Source: Burkholderia aenigmatica (GTDB lineage Bacteria > Pseudomonadota > Gammaproteobacteria > Burkholderiales > Burkholderiaceae). From it: a stretch of 64,000 bases of DNA. The stretch's first letter is position 1. The number at the start of each line of letters is the position of its first letter. The notes under the pieces are model-generated. The model was not told the DNA's origin and did no database searches. It was given only the letters and a program-made list of their open reading frames with translations. The stretch is from the NCBI RefSeq assembly GCF_902499175.1, contig NZ_CABVQC010000011.1:62001-126000 (forward strand), read 5' to 3'. Shown one piece after another: positions 1 through 10,252 of this stretch. Position numbers and translations under genes: made by a program.

Positions 1-240
1 ACGACCGTGGTTGAATGCGGTTCGATGCGCGTCGGCACGCGATAAAAGGTTGTATGCGCAACCTTTCTCGCTAATGCCGATGTTCCGGCCGGTCGATCCA
101 TCGACGCCATCGCGATGCGGTATCGTCCCGTCGTTCGAGCGAACTTGCGTCCGACCCCGCGCGATCGCCCGACGCAATGCACGATCCCGATCGCAAGCCG
201 CGTCGGTCGCTGCTTGATCGCAACGTGCAGGGGTATACGC
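1..240. other. Window start, no gene recognised
   Basis: No open frame here has the codon pattern of the real genes in this window, and no RNA gene or repeat is visible. The leftward frame covering 71-466 crosses a clear intrinsic terminator and the amidase leader, so I treat it as spurious. Any upstream gene must end before the window. Confidence 0.5.
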
Positions 241-244
241 GATG

Positions 245-273
245 TTGCGTCCAAAAGAAACTTTGCCTAGAGT
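245..273 (+). promoter_or_regulatory. Candidate sigma-70 promoter of the amidase operon
   Basis: A -35 hexamer TTGCGT at 245-250 and a -10 hexamer TAGAGT at 268-273 are separated by exactly 17 bp. Transcription would begin near 280, leaving a leader of about 220 nt that contains the antitermination site and terminator ahead of amiE. Assignment is by motif only. Confidence 0.4.
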
Positions 274-383
274 GCATCCCATCGATCCGGCGGACAAAGA
301 CGTCCCACGATCGTGCGCAGCGCGTGCCCGCTAGCCCGCGCTTCGCCGGCCCGACATCGGGCCACCCATCCGCATTCCCGTTA

Positions 384-423
384 TCCGACAGCGTTGTCGG
401 ATGAACGGACCGGCAAAGAAGCC
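384..423 (+). promoter_or_regulatory. ANTAR-type two-hexaloop antiterminator RNA
   Basis: The first hairpin has a perfect 6-bp stem (384-389 with 396-401) and a six-base loop AGCGTT (390-395). The second has a short GGC/GCC stem (412-414 with 421-423) and a six-base loop AAAGAA (415-420). Both loops carry A at position 1 and G at position 4, the signature of RNA bound by ANTAR-domain proteins. The 3' half of the second hairpin lies inside the 5' arm of the terminator at 420-450, so the two structures exclude each other. The operon's last gene, amiR, encodes an ANTAR protein, so it is the obvious partner. Confidence 0.8.
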
Positions 424-457
424 CTTGCCTCGCTCGTCGAGGCAAGGGCTTTTTTTT
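420..457 (+). terminator. Leader intrinsic terminator upstream of amiE
   Basis: A perfect 13-bp stem (420-432 with 438-450) with a 5-nt loop is followed by an eight-T run (450-457). It sits 43 bp before the amiE start codon, so it must be read through for amidase expression. It overlaps the second ANTAR hairpin, consistent with control by AmiR antitermination. Confidence 0.9.
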
Positions 458-500
458 GCCTTTCAAAAACGCACGTCTTCACCCGAACCAGGAGCACACC

Positions 501-1538
501 ATGCGTCATGGCGATATTTCCAGCAGCAACGACGCCGTCGGCGTCGCCGTCGTCCAGTACAAGATGCCGCGCCTGCACACGCGCGCCGATGTGATCGCGA
601 ACGCCCGTGAAATCGCGGAGCGCGTGGTCGGCATCAAGCGCGGCCTGCCCGGCATGGACCTCATCGTGTTTCCCGAATATTCGACGCACGGGATCATGTA
701 CGACGCGAAGGAGATGTACGACACGGCCTCGACGATCCCTGGCGAGGAAACCGACATCTTCGCGGCCGCGTGCCGCAAGGCCAACGTGTGGGGCGTGTTC
801 TCGCTGACCGGCGAGCGCCATGAGGAACACCCGGACAAGGCGCCGTACAACACGCTCGTGCTGATCAACAACCAGGGCGAGATCGTGCAGAAGTACCGCA
901 AGATCATGCCGTGGGTGCCGGTCGAAGGATGGTATCCGGGCGACTGCACGTATGTCGCCGAAGGGCCGAAGGGGCTCAAGATCAGCCTGATCATCTGCGA
1001 CGACGGCAACTACCCGGAAATCTGGCGCGACTGCGCGATGCGCGGCGCCGAGCTCGTCGTGCGCTGCCAGGGCTACATGTACCCGGCAAAGGACCAGCAG
1101 GTGCTCGTGTCGAAGGCGATGGCGTTCATGAACAACTGCTACGTCGCGGTCGCGAATGCGTCCGGGTTCGACGGCGTGTATTCGTATTTCGGCCACTCGG
1201 CGATCGTCGGCTTCGACGGCCGCACGCTCGGCGAATGCGGCGAGGAAGAAAACGGCGTGCAGTATGCGGAGCTGTCGGTGAGCCTGATCCGCGACGCGCG
1301 CCGCAACATGCAGTCACAAAACCACCTGTACAAGCTGCTGCACCGCGGTTACACGGGCAAGATCGGTTCCGGCGAATCGCCGAACGGCGTCGCACAATGC
1401 CCGTTCGAGTTCTATGCGAACTGGGTGAACGACCCGGACGGCACGCGCCAGGCCGTCGAACGCCTCACGCGTGCAACACCCGGCACGCCCGAATGCCCGA
1501 TCGAAGGCATTCCGTCCGAAGCGCCCGCGCACCGCTGA
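501..1538 (+). CDS. amiE: Aliphatic amidase AmiE
   Basis: Cytoplasmic nitrilase-superfamily amidase that hydrolyses short aliphatic amides such as acetamide and propionamide to the acid and ammonia, giving carbon and nitrogen. At 345 residues it matches the usual AmiE length. The catalytic triad falls at the positions known for the Pseudomonas enzyme: Glu59 (FPEYST), Lys134 (KYRKIMPW) and Cys166 (IICDDGNY), with the supporting Glu142. The ATG at 501 was chosen because it gives this exact numbering; the frame stays open upstream into the terminator, so earlier starts are unlikely. It is the first gene of the amide operon, and transcription should depend on read-through of the leader terminator. 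Confidence 0.95.
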   Translation: MRHGDISSSNDAVGVAVVQYKMPRLHTRADVIANAREIAERVVGIKRGLPGMDLIVFPEYSTHGIMYDAKEMYDTASTIPGEETDIFAAACRKANVWGVFSLTGERHEEHPDKAPYNTLVLINNQGEIVQKYRKIMPWVPVEGWYPGDCTYVAEGPKGLKISLIICDDGNYPEIWRDCAMRGAELVVRCQGYMYPAKDQQVLVSKAMAFMNNCYVAVANASGFDGVYSYFGHSAIVGFDGRTLGECGEEENGVQYAELSVSLIRDARRNMQSQNHLYKLLHRGYTGKIGSGESPNGVAQCPFEFYANWVNDPDGTRQAVERLTRATPGTPECPIEGIPSEAPAHR

Positions 1539-1606
1539 ACCCGCGCCCCGCCCGGCCGTTCGCGCCGCATGCGCGAACGGCTCCGTCTCACTCTGGAGCC
1601 TTCATC

Positions 1607-2089
1607 ATGCTCGGTGTCGCTCTCTTCTTCATCGGCGCGGTGCTGGTCGTCAACGGCGTCGCACTCACCGGCCGCATCGAACCGCGCGACGCGGCCGGCC
1701 TGAACCTGCTGGTCGGGCTGCTCGCGCTGCTGATCAACCTCGTCGGCCTCGTGCAGGCCTCGGAGCCGCAGCAATATTTCTCCAGCGCGGGCGGCCTGCT
1801 ATTCGCATTCACGTACCTGTACCTCGCCGCCGTCCAGTGGCGCGGGCTGCAAGGCGCCGGCCTCGGCTGGTATTGCCTGTTCGTCGCGATCAGTGCGCTC
1901 GTCTATGCCGGCACGTCGCACGACGTGCGTTTCGGCGCGATGTGGCTGCTGTGGTCGAGCCTGTGGTTCCTGTTCTTCGTCGCGCTCGGGCTGAAGCGGC
2001 GCGTGCGCTTCCTGCCGGGCTACACGATCGCGATCGGCGTCGGCACCTGCTGGCTGCCCGGCATGTTGATGATGACGGGGAGGTGGTAA
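1607..2089 (+). CDS. amiS: AmiS/UreI-family amide transporter
   Basis: A 160-residue, very hydrophobic protein with about six predicted membrane helices beginning at the first residues (LGVALFFIGAVLVVNG). Length and organisation match the AmiS/UreI family, which forms channels for urea and short-chain amides. Its place directly after amiE supports uptake of the amidase substrate. The stop codon overlaps the start of the next gene (TAATG), implying translational coupling with the ATPase. In Pseudomonas aeruginosa amiS is at the end of the operon, so gene order is rearranged here. Function is family knowledge plus context. Confidence 0.9.
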   Translation: MLGVALFFIGAVLVVNGVALTGRIEPRDAAGLNLLVGLLALLINLVGLVQASEPQQYFSSAGGLLFAFTYLYLAAVQWRGLQGAGLGWYCLFVAISALVYAGTSHDVRFGAMWLLWSSLWFLFFVALGLKRRVRFLPGYTIAIGVGTCWLPGMLMMTGRW

Positions 2090-2928
2090 TGAGCGCACGC
2101 GATACGCCGCTGGCCACCGATCCGCTCGCCGGGCACCGCATCGCCGACGCACCGTTCTACCAGGCGGCCGGCGCCGAGGCCGACTGGTTCGAGACGGCCT
2201 GTCGCCATCACCTGCCGGTCCTGCTGAAAGGGCCGACCGGTTGCGGCAAGACGCGTTTCGTCGAGTACATGGCGTGGCGCATGGGCCTGCCGCTGATCCA
2301 GGTCGCGTGCAACGACGACACGTCGGCGGCCGACCTGACCGGCCGCCACCTGCTCGACGCCGACGGCACCTACTGGGCCGACGGGCCGCTCACGCTCGCG
2401 GCGCGGCATGGCGCGATCTGCTATCTCGACGAGATCGTCGAGGCGCGCCCCGACGCAACGGTCGTGATCCATCCGCTGACCGACTCGCGGCGCGTGCTGC
2501 CGCTCGACCGGCTCGGCGAGGTCGTGCATGCGCATCCGGATTTCCATCTGGTGATCTCGTACAACCCTGGCTATCACGGCGAGCACCGACGGCTGAAGCC
2601 GTCGACGCGCCAACGTTTCGTTGCGATCGACTTCGGCTATCCGGATGCCGCGCATGAAGCCGACGTCGTCGTGCGCGAAAGCGGTGCCGACCCCGACACC
2701 GCGCGCCGGCTCGTCGATCTCGCGCAGCGCACGCGCGCGTTGGCACAGGCGGGCAACGGGCTCGACGAAGGTGCGTCGACGCGCCTGCTCGTCCACGCGG
2801 CCCGCCTGATCGTCGCCGGGCTCCCGCCGCTCGATGCGTGCCGGATCGCGATCAGCGACGCGGCGACCGACGACGCCGACACGCGTGTCGCGTTGCAGAC
2901 GATGGCCGCCGCGCACTTCGCGACATGA
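2089..2928 (+). CDS. CbbQ/NorQ-type MoxR AAA+ ATPase in the amidase operon
   Basis: A 279-residue AAA+ ATPase. It has a Walker A motif GPTGCGKT at residues 48-55, a Walker B ICYLDE at 110-115, a SYNPGY sensor segment near 155 and a KPSTRQRF arginine-finger stretch near 170, the hallmark pattern of CbbQ/NorQ/NirQ proteins. These ATPases act with a VWA-domain adaptor to remodel or mature an enzyme, for example Rubisco (CbbQO) or nitric-oxide reductase (NorQD). The following gene supplies such a partner. Pseudomonas amide operons carry an ATPase called AmiB at a comparable place, so this may be its functional counterpart. What it remodels here is unknown; AmiE is the nearest candidate. Confidence 0.85.
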   Translation: MSARDTPLATDPLAGHRIADAPFYQAAGAEADWFETACRHHLPVLLKGPTGCGKTRFVEYMAWRMGLPLIQVACNDDTSAADLTGRHLLDADGTYWADGPLTLAARHGAICYLDEIVEARPDATVVIHPLTDSRRVLPLDRLGEVVHAHPDFHLVISYNPGYHGEHRRLKPSTRQRFVAIDFGYPDAAHEADVVVRESGADPDTARRLVDLAQRTRALAQAGNGLDEGASTRLLVHAARLIVAGLPPLDACRIAISDAATDDADTRVALQTMAAAHFAT

Positions 2929-4484
2929 GCGCACTGCAACTCGCCCGCTTCCTGCACGGGATGACCGCGCACGAGACCGACGTGCGGCTCGACGATGCGA
3001 CACTGCGCACGACGCTCGGCCATGCCGCGCTGCGTGTGCCGCGCGCGTTGCCGCCCGAGGCGCGCATCGCGGCGGCCGCGCACGCGCTGGCACACTGGCT
3101 GCATTCGCCGCCGGGCGAACCGGCCGACACGCTGACGCCGATCGGCATCGCCGTCGCCGGGCTGATCGAGGATGCGCGCGTCGAAGCGCTGCTCGCGCGC
3201 AGATGGCCGGGACTCGCGACCTTCTGGGCACCCGCGTTCGCGCCGATCGACCGAGAAGGGCTCACGTTCGGCCGCCTGTGCGCGCGGCTCGCGAAAGCGC
3301 TGTTCGATCCGTCATATCGCGACGGCAATCCGTGGGTCGACAAGGGCGTGCAACTGTTCAACGAACGACGCGATATGCTCGACGACTACCGTGCGTTTCG
3401 CACGGTCGCATCGCGGCTCGCAAACGATCTCGGCCAGATGCGCGTGCGTTTCGAGCCTGACGACGGCGCATGGCTGCCCTATCGCGACGACAATGCGTGG
3501 CTGTGGGCACAACCGGCCGCCGTCGCGGCCGAACAGGCAGGCAACGAAGGCGTCGAGATGTCAGCCTCGACCGGCGGCCACAGCGACGAACCCGACGACG
3601 AACCGCCGCCCGCGCCCGATGCGCCGCGCTACCCCGAGTGGAATTGCCACACGCAGCGCGAACGCCGCGACTGGGCGACGATCGTCGAACGCGCGCCGGC
3701 CACGTCGGTGCCACCCCGTGCGCTTGCCGCGCTGATCGAAGCCGACCGGCGCACGGCGAAGCGGGTGCCGTCTCCTCGTGCAGCCGAGCCGATGCGACGC
3801 GTCGGCCGCCAGCTCGATGGCGACGCGCTCGACGTCGATGCCGTGATCGCCGCACGGATCTCACGTCGCGCCGGGCACGCGCCCGATCCACGCGTGTTCC
3901 GTCGCCGCGTGCCGCAAGACGCGCGCGGGCCCGTGCTGATCCTGCTCGACCTGTCGGCGTCGACGGCCGCGCAGGTTGCCACGCTCGAAAAGCGCGCGGC
4001 GTTCGTGCTCGGCGACCTGTTCGACCGGCAGCGGCGGCGCTGGGCCGTGCACGGCTACACGTCGGACGGCCGGCATCGCGTGTATTACGCGCGCTTCAAG
4101 GATTTCGGCGACGCGTTCGACGCCGGCCGCCGAGCGGCGCTGCTCGCAGCCGACAGCGGGATGAGCACGCGCACGGGCGCGGCATTGCGCCATGCGCTGG
4201 CGTTGCTGCGCTGCGAAGCCGCGAGCGCACGGGCCGCCGTGCTGATGATCGGCGACGGCGAAGCCGCCGACATCGACGTGTTCGACCCGCGCTACCTGGT
4301 CGAGGATGCGCGCCACGCGGCACGCCAGGGCCGGCAGCGCGGTGTCGCGATCGCCGGTTTGTCGTTCGGCGCGCCGCCCGGGTTGTCTACAATACTTGGC
4401 GTCGGCCCGAGCTGCGTCCACGCGGCGAACGGCGACGCCTTGCCGGCCGTCGTCGCACACGCGGCCGGGCACCTGACCGCGTGA
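2925..4484 (+). CDS. CbbO/NorD-type VWA-domain protein
   Basis: A 519-residue protein with a C-terminal von Willebrand A domain. The metal-binding MIDAS motif DLSAS is at residues 342-346, followed by a TRTGAALRHAL segment carrying the MIDAS threonine and an MIGDGEAADID segment carrying its acidic residue. The N-terminal 300 residues match the general CbbO/NorD layout. A charged, proline-rich linker (around residues 210-250) separates the halves. It overlaps the ATPase gene by four bases (ATGA), as is normal for MoxR-VWA pairs that work as one complex. It probably recruits the ATPase to its substrate. Involvement in amide metabolism is inferred only from operon position. Confidence 0.85.
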   Translation: MSALQLARFLHGMTAHETDVRLDDATLRTTLGHAALRVPRALPPEARIAAAAHALAHWLHSPPGEPADTLTPIGIAVAGLIEDARVEALLARRWPGLATFWAPAFAPIDREGLTFGRLCARLAKALFDPSYRDGNPWVDKGVQLFNERRDMLDDYRAFRTVASRLANDLGQMRVRFEPDDGAWLPYRDDNAWLWAQPAAVAAEQAGNEGVEMSASTGGHSDEPDDEPPPAPDAPRYPEWNCHTQRERRDWATIVERAPATSVPPRALAALIEADRRTAKRVPSPRAAEPMRRVGRQLDGDALDVDAVIAARISRRAGHAPDPRVFRRRVPQDARGPVLILLDLSASTAAQVATLEKRAAFVLGDLFDRQRRRWAVHGYTSDGRHRVYYARFKDFGDAFDAGRRAALLAADSGMSTRTGAALRHALALLRCEAASARAAVLMIGDGEAADIDVFDPRYLVEDARHAARQGRQRGVAIAGLSFGAPPGLSTILGVGPSCVHAANGDALPAVVAHAAGHLTA

Positions 4485-4516
4485 CGGCCCCACCCGGAAG
4501 AAACAGGAACGACCGA

Positions 4517-5659
4517 ATGAACAGTGTGAAGGTTGGCGTATTGTTCTCGCAGAGCGGATGCACGTCGCACCTTGGCCAAAGCCAGTTGCGCGGCACCTTG
4601 CAGGCGATCGCCGAGATCAACGAAGCGGGCGGCGCGAACGGCTGCGAGATCGTGCCCGTCGTGCGCGATGCCTGCTCGGACCCGGCCGTCTACGCGCGGC
4701 TCGCCGAAGCGCTGATCGCCACCGAACGCGTGAATGTGCTGTTCGGCGGATACATGTCGAGCAGCCGCAAGGCGCTGATTCCGATCGTCGAGAAGTGGGA
4801 CAAGCTGCTGTTCTACCCGACGCTCTACGAAGGCTTCGAGTTCTCGCCGAATGTGATCTACACGGGCGCGGCGCCCAACCAGAACAGCGTGCAGCTTGCC
4901 GCGTTCATGACCGCGCAGTTCGGCGCGCGCGTGTACCTGGTCGGATCCGACTACATCTATCCGTACGAGTCGAACCGCATCATGATCGACCTCGTCACGC
5001 AGCATCCGGAAGGCCAGATCCTCGGCGAGGTGTACATGCCGCTGGTTGCGTCCGAGCAGGATTTCGCGGCGGTGGTCGAGGACATCCGCGCGAAGGCGCC
5101 CGACTTCGTGTTCAGCACGCTGGTGGGCGACAGCACGGCCGCGTTCTACCGCGCGTATGCGCAAGCCGGCCTCGACGCACGCAAGATGCCGATCGCGAGC
5201 CTGACGACCTCCGAGATCGAGCTCGGTCAGATGGGCGCGGCCGCGGCTGGCCACTACACATCGTCGCCCTATTTCCAGACCATCGATTCGGACGTGAACC
5301 GGCGCTGCATCGCGCAGCTCAAGGCGCGCTTCGGCAATGACGCGAGCGCGTCCGCACCATGGGAAGCCGCGTATTTCCAGGTGCACCTGTTCGCCAATGC
5401 GCTCGCGCATGCCGGCACCGATCAGCGCGACCGGCTCGTCGAACATCTCGCGGATGCGGAATTCGATGCGCCGCAGGGGCGCGTCAAGATCGACCGGCTC
5501 ACGCAGCACACGTGCCTCTACCCGCGCATCGGCTGCGCGACGGCCGACGGCAACTTCACGATCGTGCGCGAAGCGACGCGATGCGTGCATCCCGATCCGT
5601 ACCTCGTCACGCATTCGCTCGGCGACCGCGTGCACGCGCCCGACGAACAGAAGGCGTAA
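4517..5659 (+). CDS. amiC: AmiC, amide-sensing negative regulator
   Basis: A 380-residue periplasmic-binding-protein fold without a signal peptide, so cytoplasmic. It starts VGVLFSQSGCTS, typical of type I binding proteins of the AmiC/UrtA group. In Pseudomonas, AmiC binds short amides and holds AmiR in an inactive complex until an inducer arrives. Its location immediately before amiR (6-bp gap) fits a co-expressed sensor/effector pair. Length agrees with known AmiC (about 385 residues). The closely related urea-binding protein UrtA is exported and would carry a signal peptide, which is absent here. Confidence 0.92.
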   Translation: MNSVKVGVLFSQSGCTSHLGQSQLRGTLQAIAEINEAGGANGCEIVPVVRDACSDPAVYARLAEALIATERVNVLFGGYMSSSRKALIPIVEKWDKLLFYPTLYEGFEFSPNVIYTGAAPNQNSVQLAAFMTAQFGARVYLVGSDYIYPYESNRIMIDLVTQHPEGQILGEVYMPLVASEQDFAAVVEDIRAKAPDFVFSTLVGDSTAAFYRAYAQAGLDARKMPIASLTTSEIELGQMGAAAAGHYTSSPYFQTIDSDVNRRCIAQLKARFGNDASASAPWEAAYFQVHLFANALAHAGTDQRDRLVEHLADAEFDAPQGRVKIDRLTQHTCLYPRIGCATADGNFTIVREATRCVHPDPYLVTHSLGDRVHAPDEQKA

Positions 5660-5665
5660 CCGACG

Positions 5666-6277
5666 ATGCGCGCCCGCACCCCGATCCGTTCGACGCCGCG
5701 CCTGCTCGCCGAACTGCGCTCGCTCCGCGTGATGGTGTACTACCCGGACGACGACAACGGCCTGCTGCTCGTCGAGCAACTGTCGCGCATCGGCTGCCCG
5801 AGCGAACAGCGCTGGCCGCCGCCCACCGCGTTACCGGAGAGCGTCGACCTCGTGATTCTCGCGGTCCGGCCCGACCTGCTGCACCTGTCGATCCCGTGGC
5901 TGGAGGACGACGCACGACCGCCGCTCATCGCCGTCACGACCTATGAAAGCCCGACGATCCTCGAACTGATGCTACGCATCGATGCACAGAGCGCGGTGAC
6001 GACGCCGGTGCGCTCGTTCGGCCTGTTGAGCGCGATGGCGCTCGCGTGCCACCAGAGCCGCCGGCACGACGAATACCGGCGCCGCATCGCGCAGCTCGAA
6101 CAGCGCGTGATGTCCGTGCGCACGCTGCAGGAAGCGAAGACGCTGCTGATGCAGCACAACGCGATCAGCGAAGAAGAGGCCTATCAGCAGATCCGCTCGC
6201 AGGCGATGGAGCGGCGTATTTCGATCAACCAGCTCGCCGAGCAGATCGTGCAGGCGCATGCGCTGCTGAAGCGGTAA
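5666..6277 (+). CDS. amiR: AmiR, ANTAR-domain transcription antiterminator
   Basis: A 203-residue RNA-binding regulator. The first 120 residues form a receiver-like fold that in AmiR does not depend on phosphorylation. A coiled-coil (RRIAQLEQRVMSVRTL) leads into the C-terminal ANTAR three-helix domain (LQEAKTLLMQHNAISEEEAY and AMERRISINQLAEQIVQA). Once released from AmiC it should bind the double-hexaloop hairpins at 384-423 and prevent termination at 420-457, switching on the whole operon. The gene is last in the operon and converges on the hxlR-type gene, with a short GC-rich hairpin (6291-6308) between them. Confidence 0.92.
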   Translation: MRARTPIRSTPRLLAELRSLRVMVYYPDDDNGLLLVEQLSRIGCPSEQRWPPPTALPESVDLVILAVRPDLLHLSIPWLEDDARPPLIAVTTYESPTILELMLRIDAQSAVTTPVRSFGLLSAMALACHQSRRHDEYRRRIAQLEQRVMSVRTLQEAKTLLMQHNAISEEEAYQQIRSQAMERRISINQLAEQIVQAHALLKR

Positions 6278-6298
6278 CTCGAGCGCGATTGCCGGACG

Positions 6299-6748
6299 TC
6301 AGTCCGGCGGCGGCAACACGACCGTATCCTCCGGCCCAAGCACGCGCCCGTCCTGCGAACGCAGCTCGAGCTTCCTGACCGGCAGCCCGGTCTTCCGGTC
6401 GACGAGCAGCACGTGCGCCTCGTCCGGTTCGAAGAAGAAATCCTCCCCCCACTGCCGCAGCGCGACGAGCAGCGGAAACAGGCCGCGCCCTTTCTCGGTC
6501 AGCACGTATTCGCGATGCGCGCCGCCGTCCGCGGCCGGCACGATGTCCATGATCCCGTGTGCGACCAGATTGCGCAGGCGCGCGGCAAGGATGTTCTTGG
6601 CCAGCCCGAGATTCTTCTGGAATTCGCCGAAGCGGCTCAGCCCATCGAACGCGTCGCGGACGATCAGCAGCGACCACCAGTCGCCGATCGCGTCCAGCGG
6701 GCGGGCTACGCCGCAGGGGGAGTCTTCATGCGTGGTTCGTCTGTTCAT
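6299..6748 (-). CDS. HxlR-family transcriptional regulator
   Basis: A 149-residue winged-helix regulator. The conserved HxlR opening with a cysteine (SPCGVARPLDAIGDWWSLLI) and the recognition region (GEFQKNLGLAKNILAARLRNL) are clear. The ATG at 6748 was chosen because it precedes the family N-terminus by about 13 residues; the longer frame to 6916 would add about 56 residues with no family character. The gene is divergent from the haloalkane dehalogenase-like gene, and a palindrome related to those upstream of the hydrolase lies about 70 bp upstream of this start. Autoregulation and repression of the hydrolase by an electrophile-sensing cysteine are plausible inferences. Confidence 0.85.
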   Translation of the reverse strand: MNRRTTHEDSPCGVARPLDAIGDWWSLLIVRDAFDGLSRFGEFQKNLGLAKNILAARLRNLVAHGIMDIVPAADGGAHREYVLTEKGRGLFPLLVALRQWGEDFFFEPDEAHVLLVDRKTGLPVRKLELRSQDGRVLGPEDTVVLPPPD

Positions 6749-6814
6749 CGATGCATGCGGTGACGCCGTACCGGGAATGCGGTCGGAACGGCGGTCGTTC
6801 CCGTTGAAATGAAT

Positions 6815-6831
6815 GGTTGCAATATAAAACC
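6815..6831. promoter_or_regulatory. Regulator-proximal operator copy
   Basis: GGTTGCAATATAAAACC differs at two positions from the operator copy at 7017-7033. It lies 67 bp upstream of the hxlR-type start codon, a sensible place for autoregulation. The match is partial, so confidence is moderate. Confidence 0.5.
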
Positions 6832-7016
6832 CGTCACGCGAAAGATCAATCGCACGAAGCCCGACTGTTCGCGATCGACGAAAAGAACGATCGATTCGAG
6901 CCCGATTAGCAATCAAGCCTCTACGTTCGGCCTACAAAATCCGGTACTGCTCCGTTCCAGTGCGCCATCTCGCACCAATGACACAGTCATTCGGCAATTG
7001 GAACAGCCACTTTTTT

Positions 7017-7033
7017 GGTTGCAATTTGAAACC
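7017..7033. promoter_or_regulatory. Dehalogenase-proximal operator, copy 1
   Basis: GGTTGCAATTTGAAACC is an imperfect palindrome: 8-bp arms about a central base with one mismatch. It is repeated 38 bp downstream in perfect form. HxlR proteins bind such palindromes as dimers. Confidence 0.65.
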
Positions 7034-7054
7034 ACATATCCTACGCTTCGATTC

Positions 7055-7071
7055 GGTTTCAACTTGAAACC
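7055..7071. promoter_or_regulatory. Dehalogenase-proximal operator, copy 2
   Basis: GGTTTCAACTTGAAACC is a perfect palindrome with 8-bp arms around one central base, ending 22 bp before the hydrolase start codon. Its position between promoter and ribosome-binding site (GAAGGAG at 7081-7087) is suitable for repression. Confidence 0.7.
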
Positions 7072-7093
7072 AACCTATCCGAAGGAGCGTTCG

Positions 7094-8017
7094 ATGATCC
7101 GGTCCGATGCCACGTTCGATGGCACCTTTCCATTCGCCCCGCATTTCTACGACGCATCCGGCTTCCGGATGCACTACGTGGACGAAGGCCCGCACGACGG
7201 CGAAACCATCCTGTGCCTGCATGGCGAACCCACGTGGGGCTATCTGTTCCGTCATCTGATTGCGGCGCTGAGTCCGACCCACCGCGTCGTCGTCCCCGAT
7301 CACATGGGCTTCGGCAAAAGCGCGACGCCGCAGGACCGCAGTTACTGGCTGCAGGACCATATCGACAATCTGGAGCGTTTCGTGCTCGCGCTCGGCCTCG
7401 ATCGCATCACGCTCGTGATGCACGATTTCGGTGGCCCGGTCGGCATGGGGCTCGCCGCACGGCATCCGGATCGCATTCGGCGCATCGTGTCCGCGAACGG
7501 GCCGACGCCGTTCGGCCAGCCCGATCTGGTCGAACGCCTGACCGCGAACGGTCGCGATGCGCCGTGGTTCCAGTGGATCATGCGCGCGGCGGCAGACGAT
7601 ACGCTGGAGACGGTGCTCGGCCAGCTCGGCTTCAACATCCTGAGCACGCTGAAGCTGAACGGGTTCGAAAATCACGCGATCGTCAACGACACCTGGATCG
7701 CCGCATACGGTGCGCCATTCGCGCAACCGGCGGACTGTCTCGGCGCGATCGGATGGGCCCGTGGATTTGCCGCCGGCGCGCACCGGTTCGAGGAGCCCGA
7801 TGCGGCGGCGCTGCGCGCGATACGCGAAAAGCCCGCGCTCGCGATCTGGGGAGACGCCGATCGAACGCTCGGCGCCGAACACTTCCTGCCGCTCTTCACG
7901 GCACTGTTTCCGTCCGCGCCCGTCGAGCGGCTGACGGGCGTCGGACATTACTGCTTCGAGGATGCGCCCGACGCCATCGCGGCACGCATCGCCGAATTCA
8001 TCCGGACCACCGGCTGA
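7094..8017 (+). CDS. Haloalkane dehalogenase-like alpha/beta hydrolase
   Basis: A 307-residue alpha/beta hydrolase. The oxyanion-hole motif HGEPTW is at residues 43-48, the nucleophile lies in VMHDFGGPVG (Asp111) and the catalytic histidine is in VGHYCF (His285). An aspartate nucleophile with HGxPTW is typical of haloalkane dehalogenases and fluoroacetate/epoxide hydrolase relatives. The residue after the nucleophile is Phe rather than the halide-binding Trp of classical enzymes, so subfamily and substrate remain uncertain. The ATG at 7094 follows a good ribosome-binding site (GAAGGAG). It is probably controlled by the divergent HxlR regulator through the palindromes upstream. Confidence 0.75.
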   Translation: MIRSDATFDGTFPFAPHFYDASGFRMHYVDEGPHDGETILCLHGEPTWGYLFRHLIAALSPTHRVVVPDHMGFGKSATPQDRSYWLQDHIDNLERFVLALGLDRITLVMHDFGGPVGMGLAARHPDRIRRIVSANGPTPFGQPDLVERLTANGRDAPWFQWIMRAAADDTLETVLGQLGFNILSTLKLNGFENHAIVNDTWIAAYGAPFAQPADCLGAIGWARGFAAGAHRFEEPDAAALRAIREKPALAIWGDADRTLGAEHFLPLFTALFPSAPVERLTGVGHYCFEDAPDAIAARIAEFIRTTG

Positions 8018-8104
8018 GTGTGTTCCGCAGCCGGCTGCACGACACCGGACTGCGGAACACGACGTGCGCGGCCGCCTTCGCAACCGCGCACGCCCCCCTT
8101 CACG

Positions 8105-9826
<1,722 letters not shown>

Positions 9827-10252
9827 TGCATGTCCCCCATGTGGATCTCCTTCAGGCAGGAAAAGCACCTGTTCCGCTCATGGCCGCTGGCACGCCGACG
9901 GCCATCTCCGGTTTCGTAGTATAGGGGGACAAAAAGGGTCGAACACGTGACGTGCAACGAAAGCGCAGTCGTTATGTGCGCGCGGTCATGCCGCAGCTTT
10001 TCAACCTGCATGCGGATCGGTCGAAATTGCACGCAGTGCGCGTCCGCCGTGTCCATCCGCCGTGTCCGTTATCACGCAGCGCACAAAAAAACCGAAAGTT
10101 GCGAACTGCGCGGAAGGCCACGCGGCACGTGCAAAAAAATCTGCAAACGTCGCTCCCACTGCACGAGCCGATCTGCGAAGATAGCGCCCCGTTTTCGCGC
10201 TGCATCATTTTTTCTTGCACGCGCCGCTTCACGTTTCTTCATCTCGCTTCCT
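9827..10252. other. Intergenic region, ggt promoter side
   Basis: Divergent spacer between ggt and the YdjM-like gene. It contains A-rich and T-rich patches (10085-10140 and 10208-10215) and looks promoter-like, but I could not define a confident operator, hairpin with T-run, or gene. Confidence 0.5.

Larger units (their letters stand above)
6749..7093. other. Divergent intergenic region with three 17-bp operators
   Basis: This stretch separates the regulator from the hydrolase gene. It is more AT-rich than its surroundings and contains the three related palindromes listed separately. I see no convincing gene; the rightward frame entering the hydrolase from 6809 has atypical codon use and is taken as 5' untranslated sequence. 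Confidence 0.6.

Noticed and set aside
71..466. Leftward 131-codon frame at the window start
   Set aside because: It runs through the amidase leader terminator and ANTAR hairpins, has no family-like sequence and is best explained by chance in GC-rich DNA.
6291..6308. Terminator between amiR and the HxlR gene
   Set aside because: A 7-bp hairpin exists, but there is no T-run on either strand, so I do not call a terminator.
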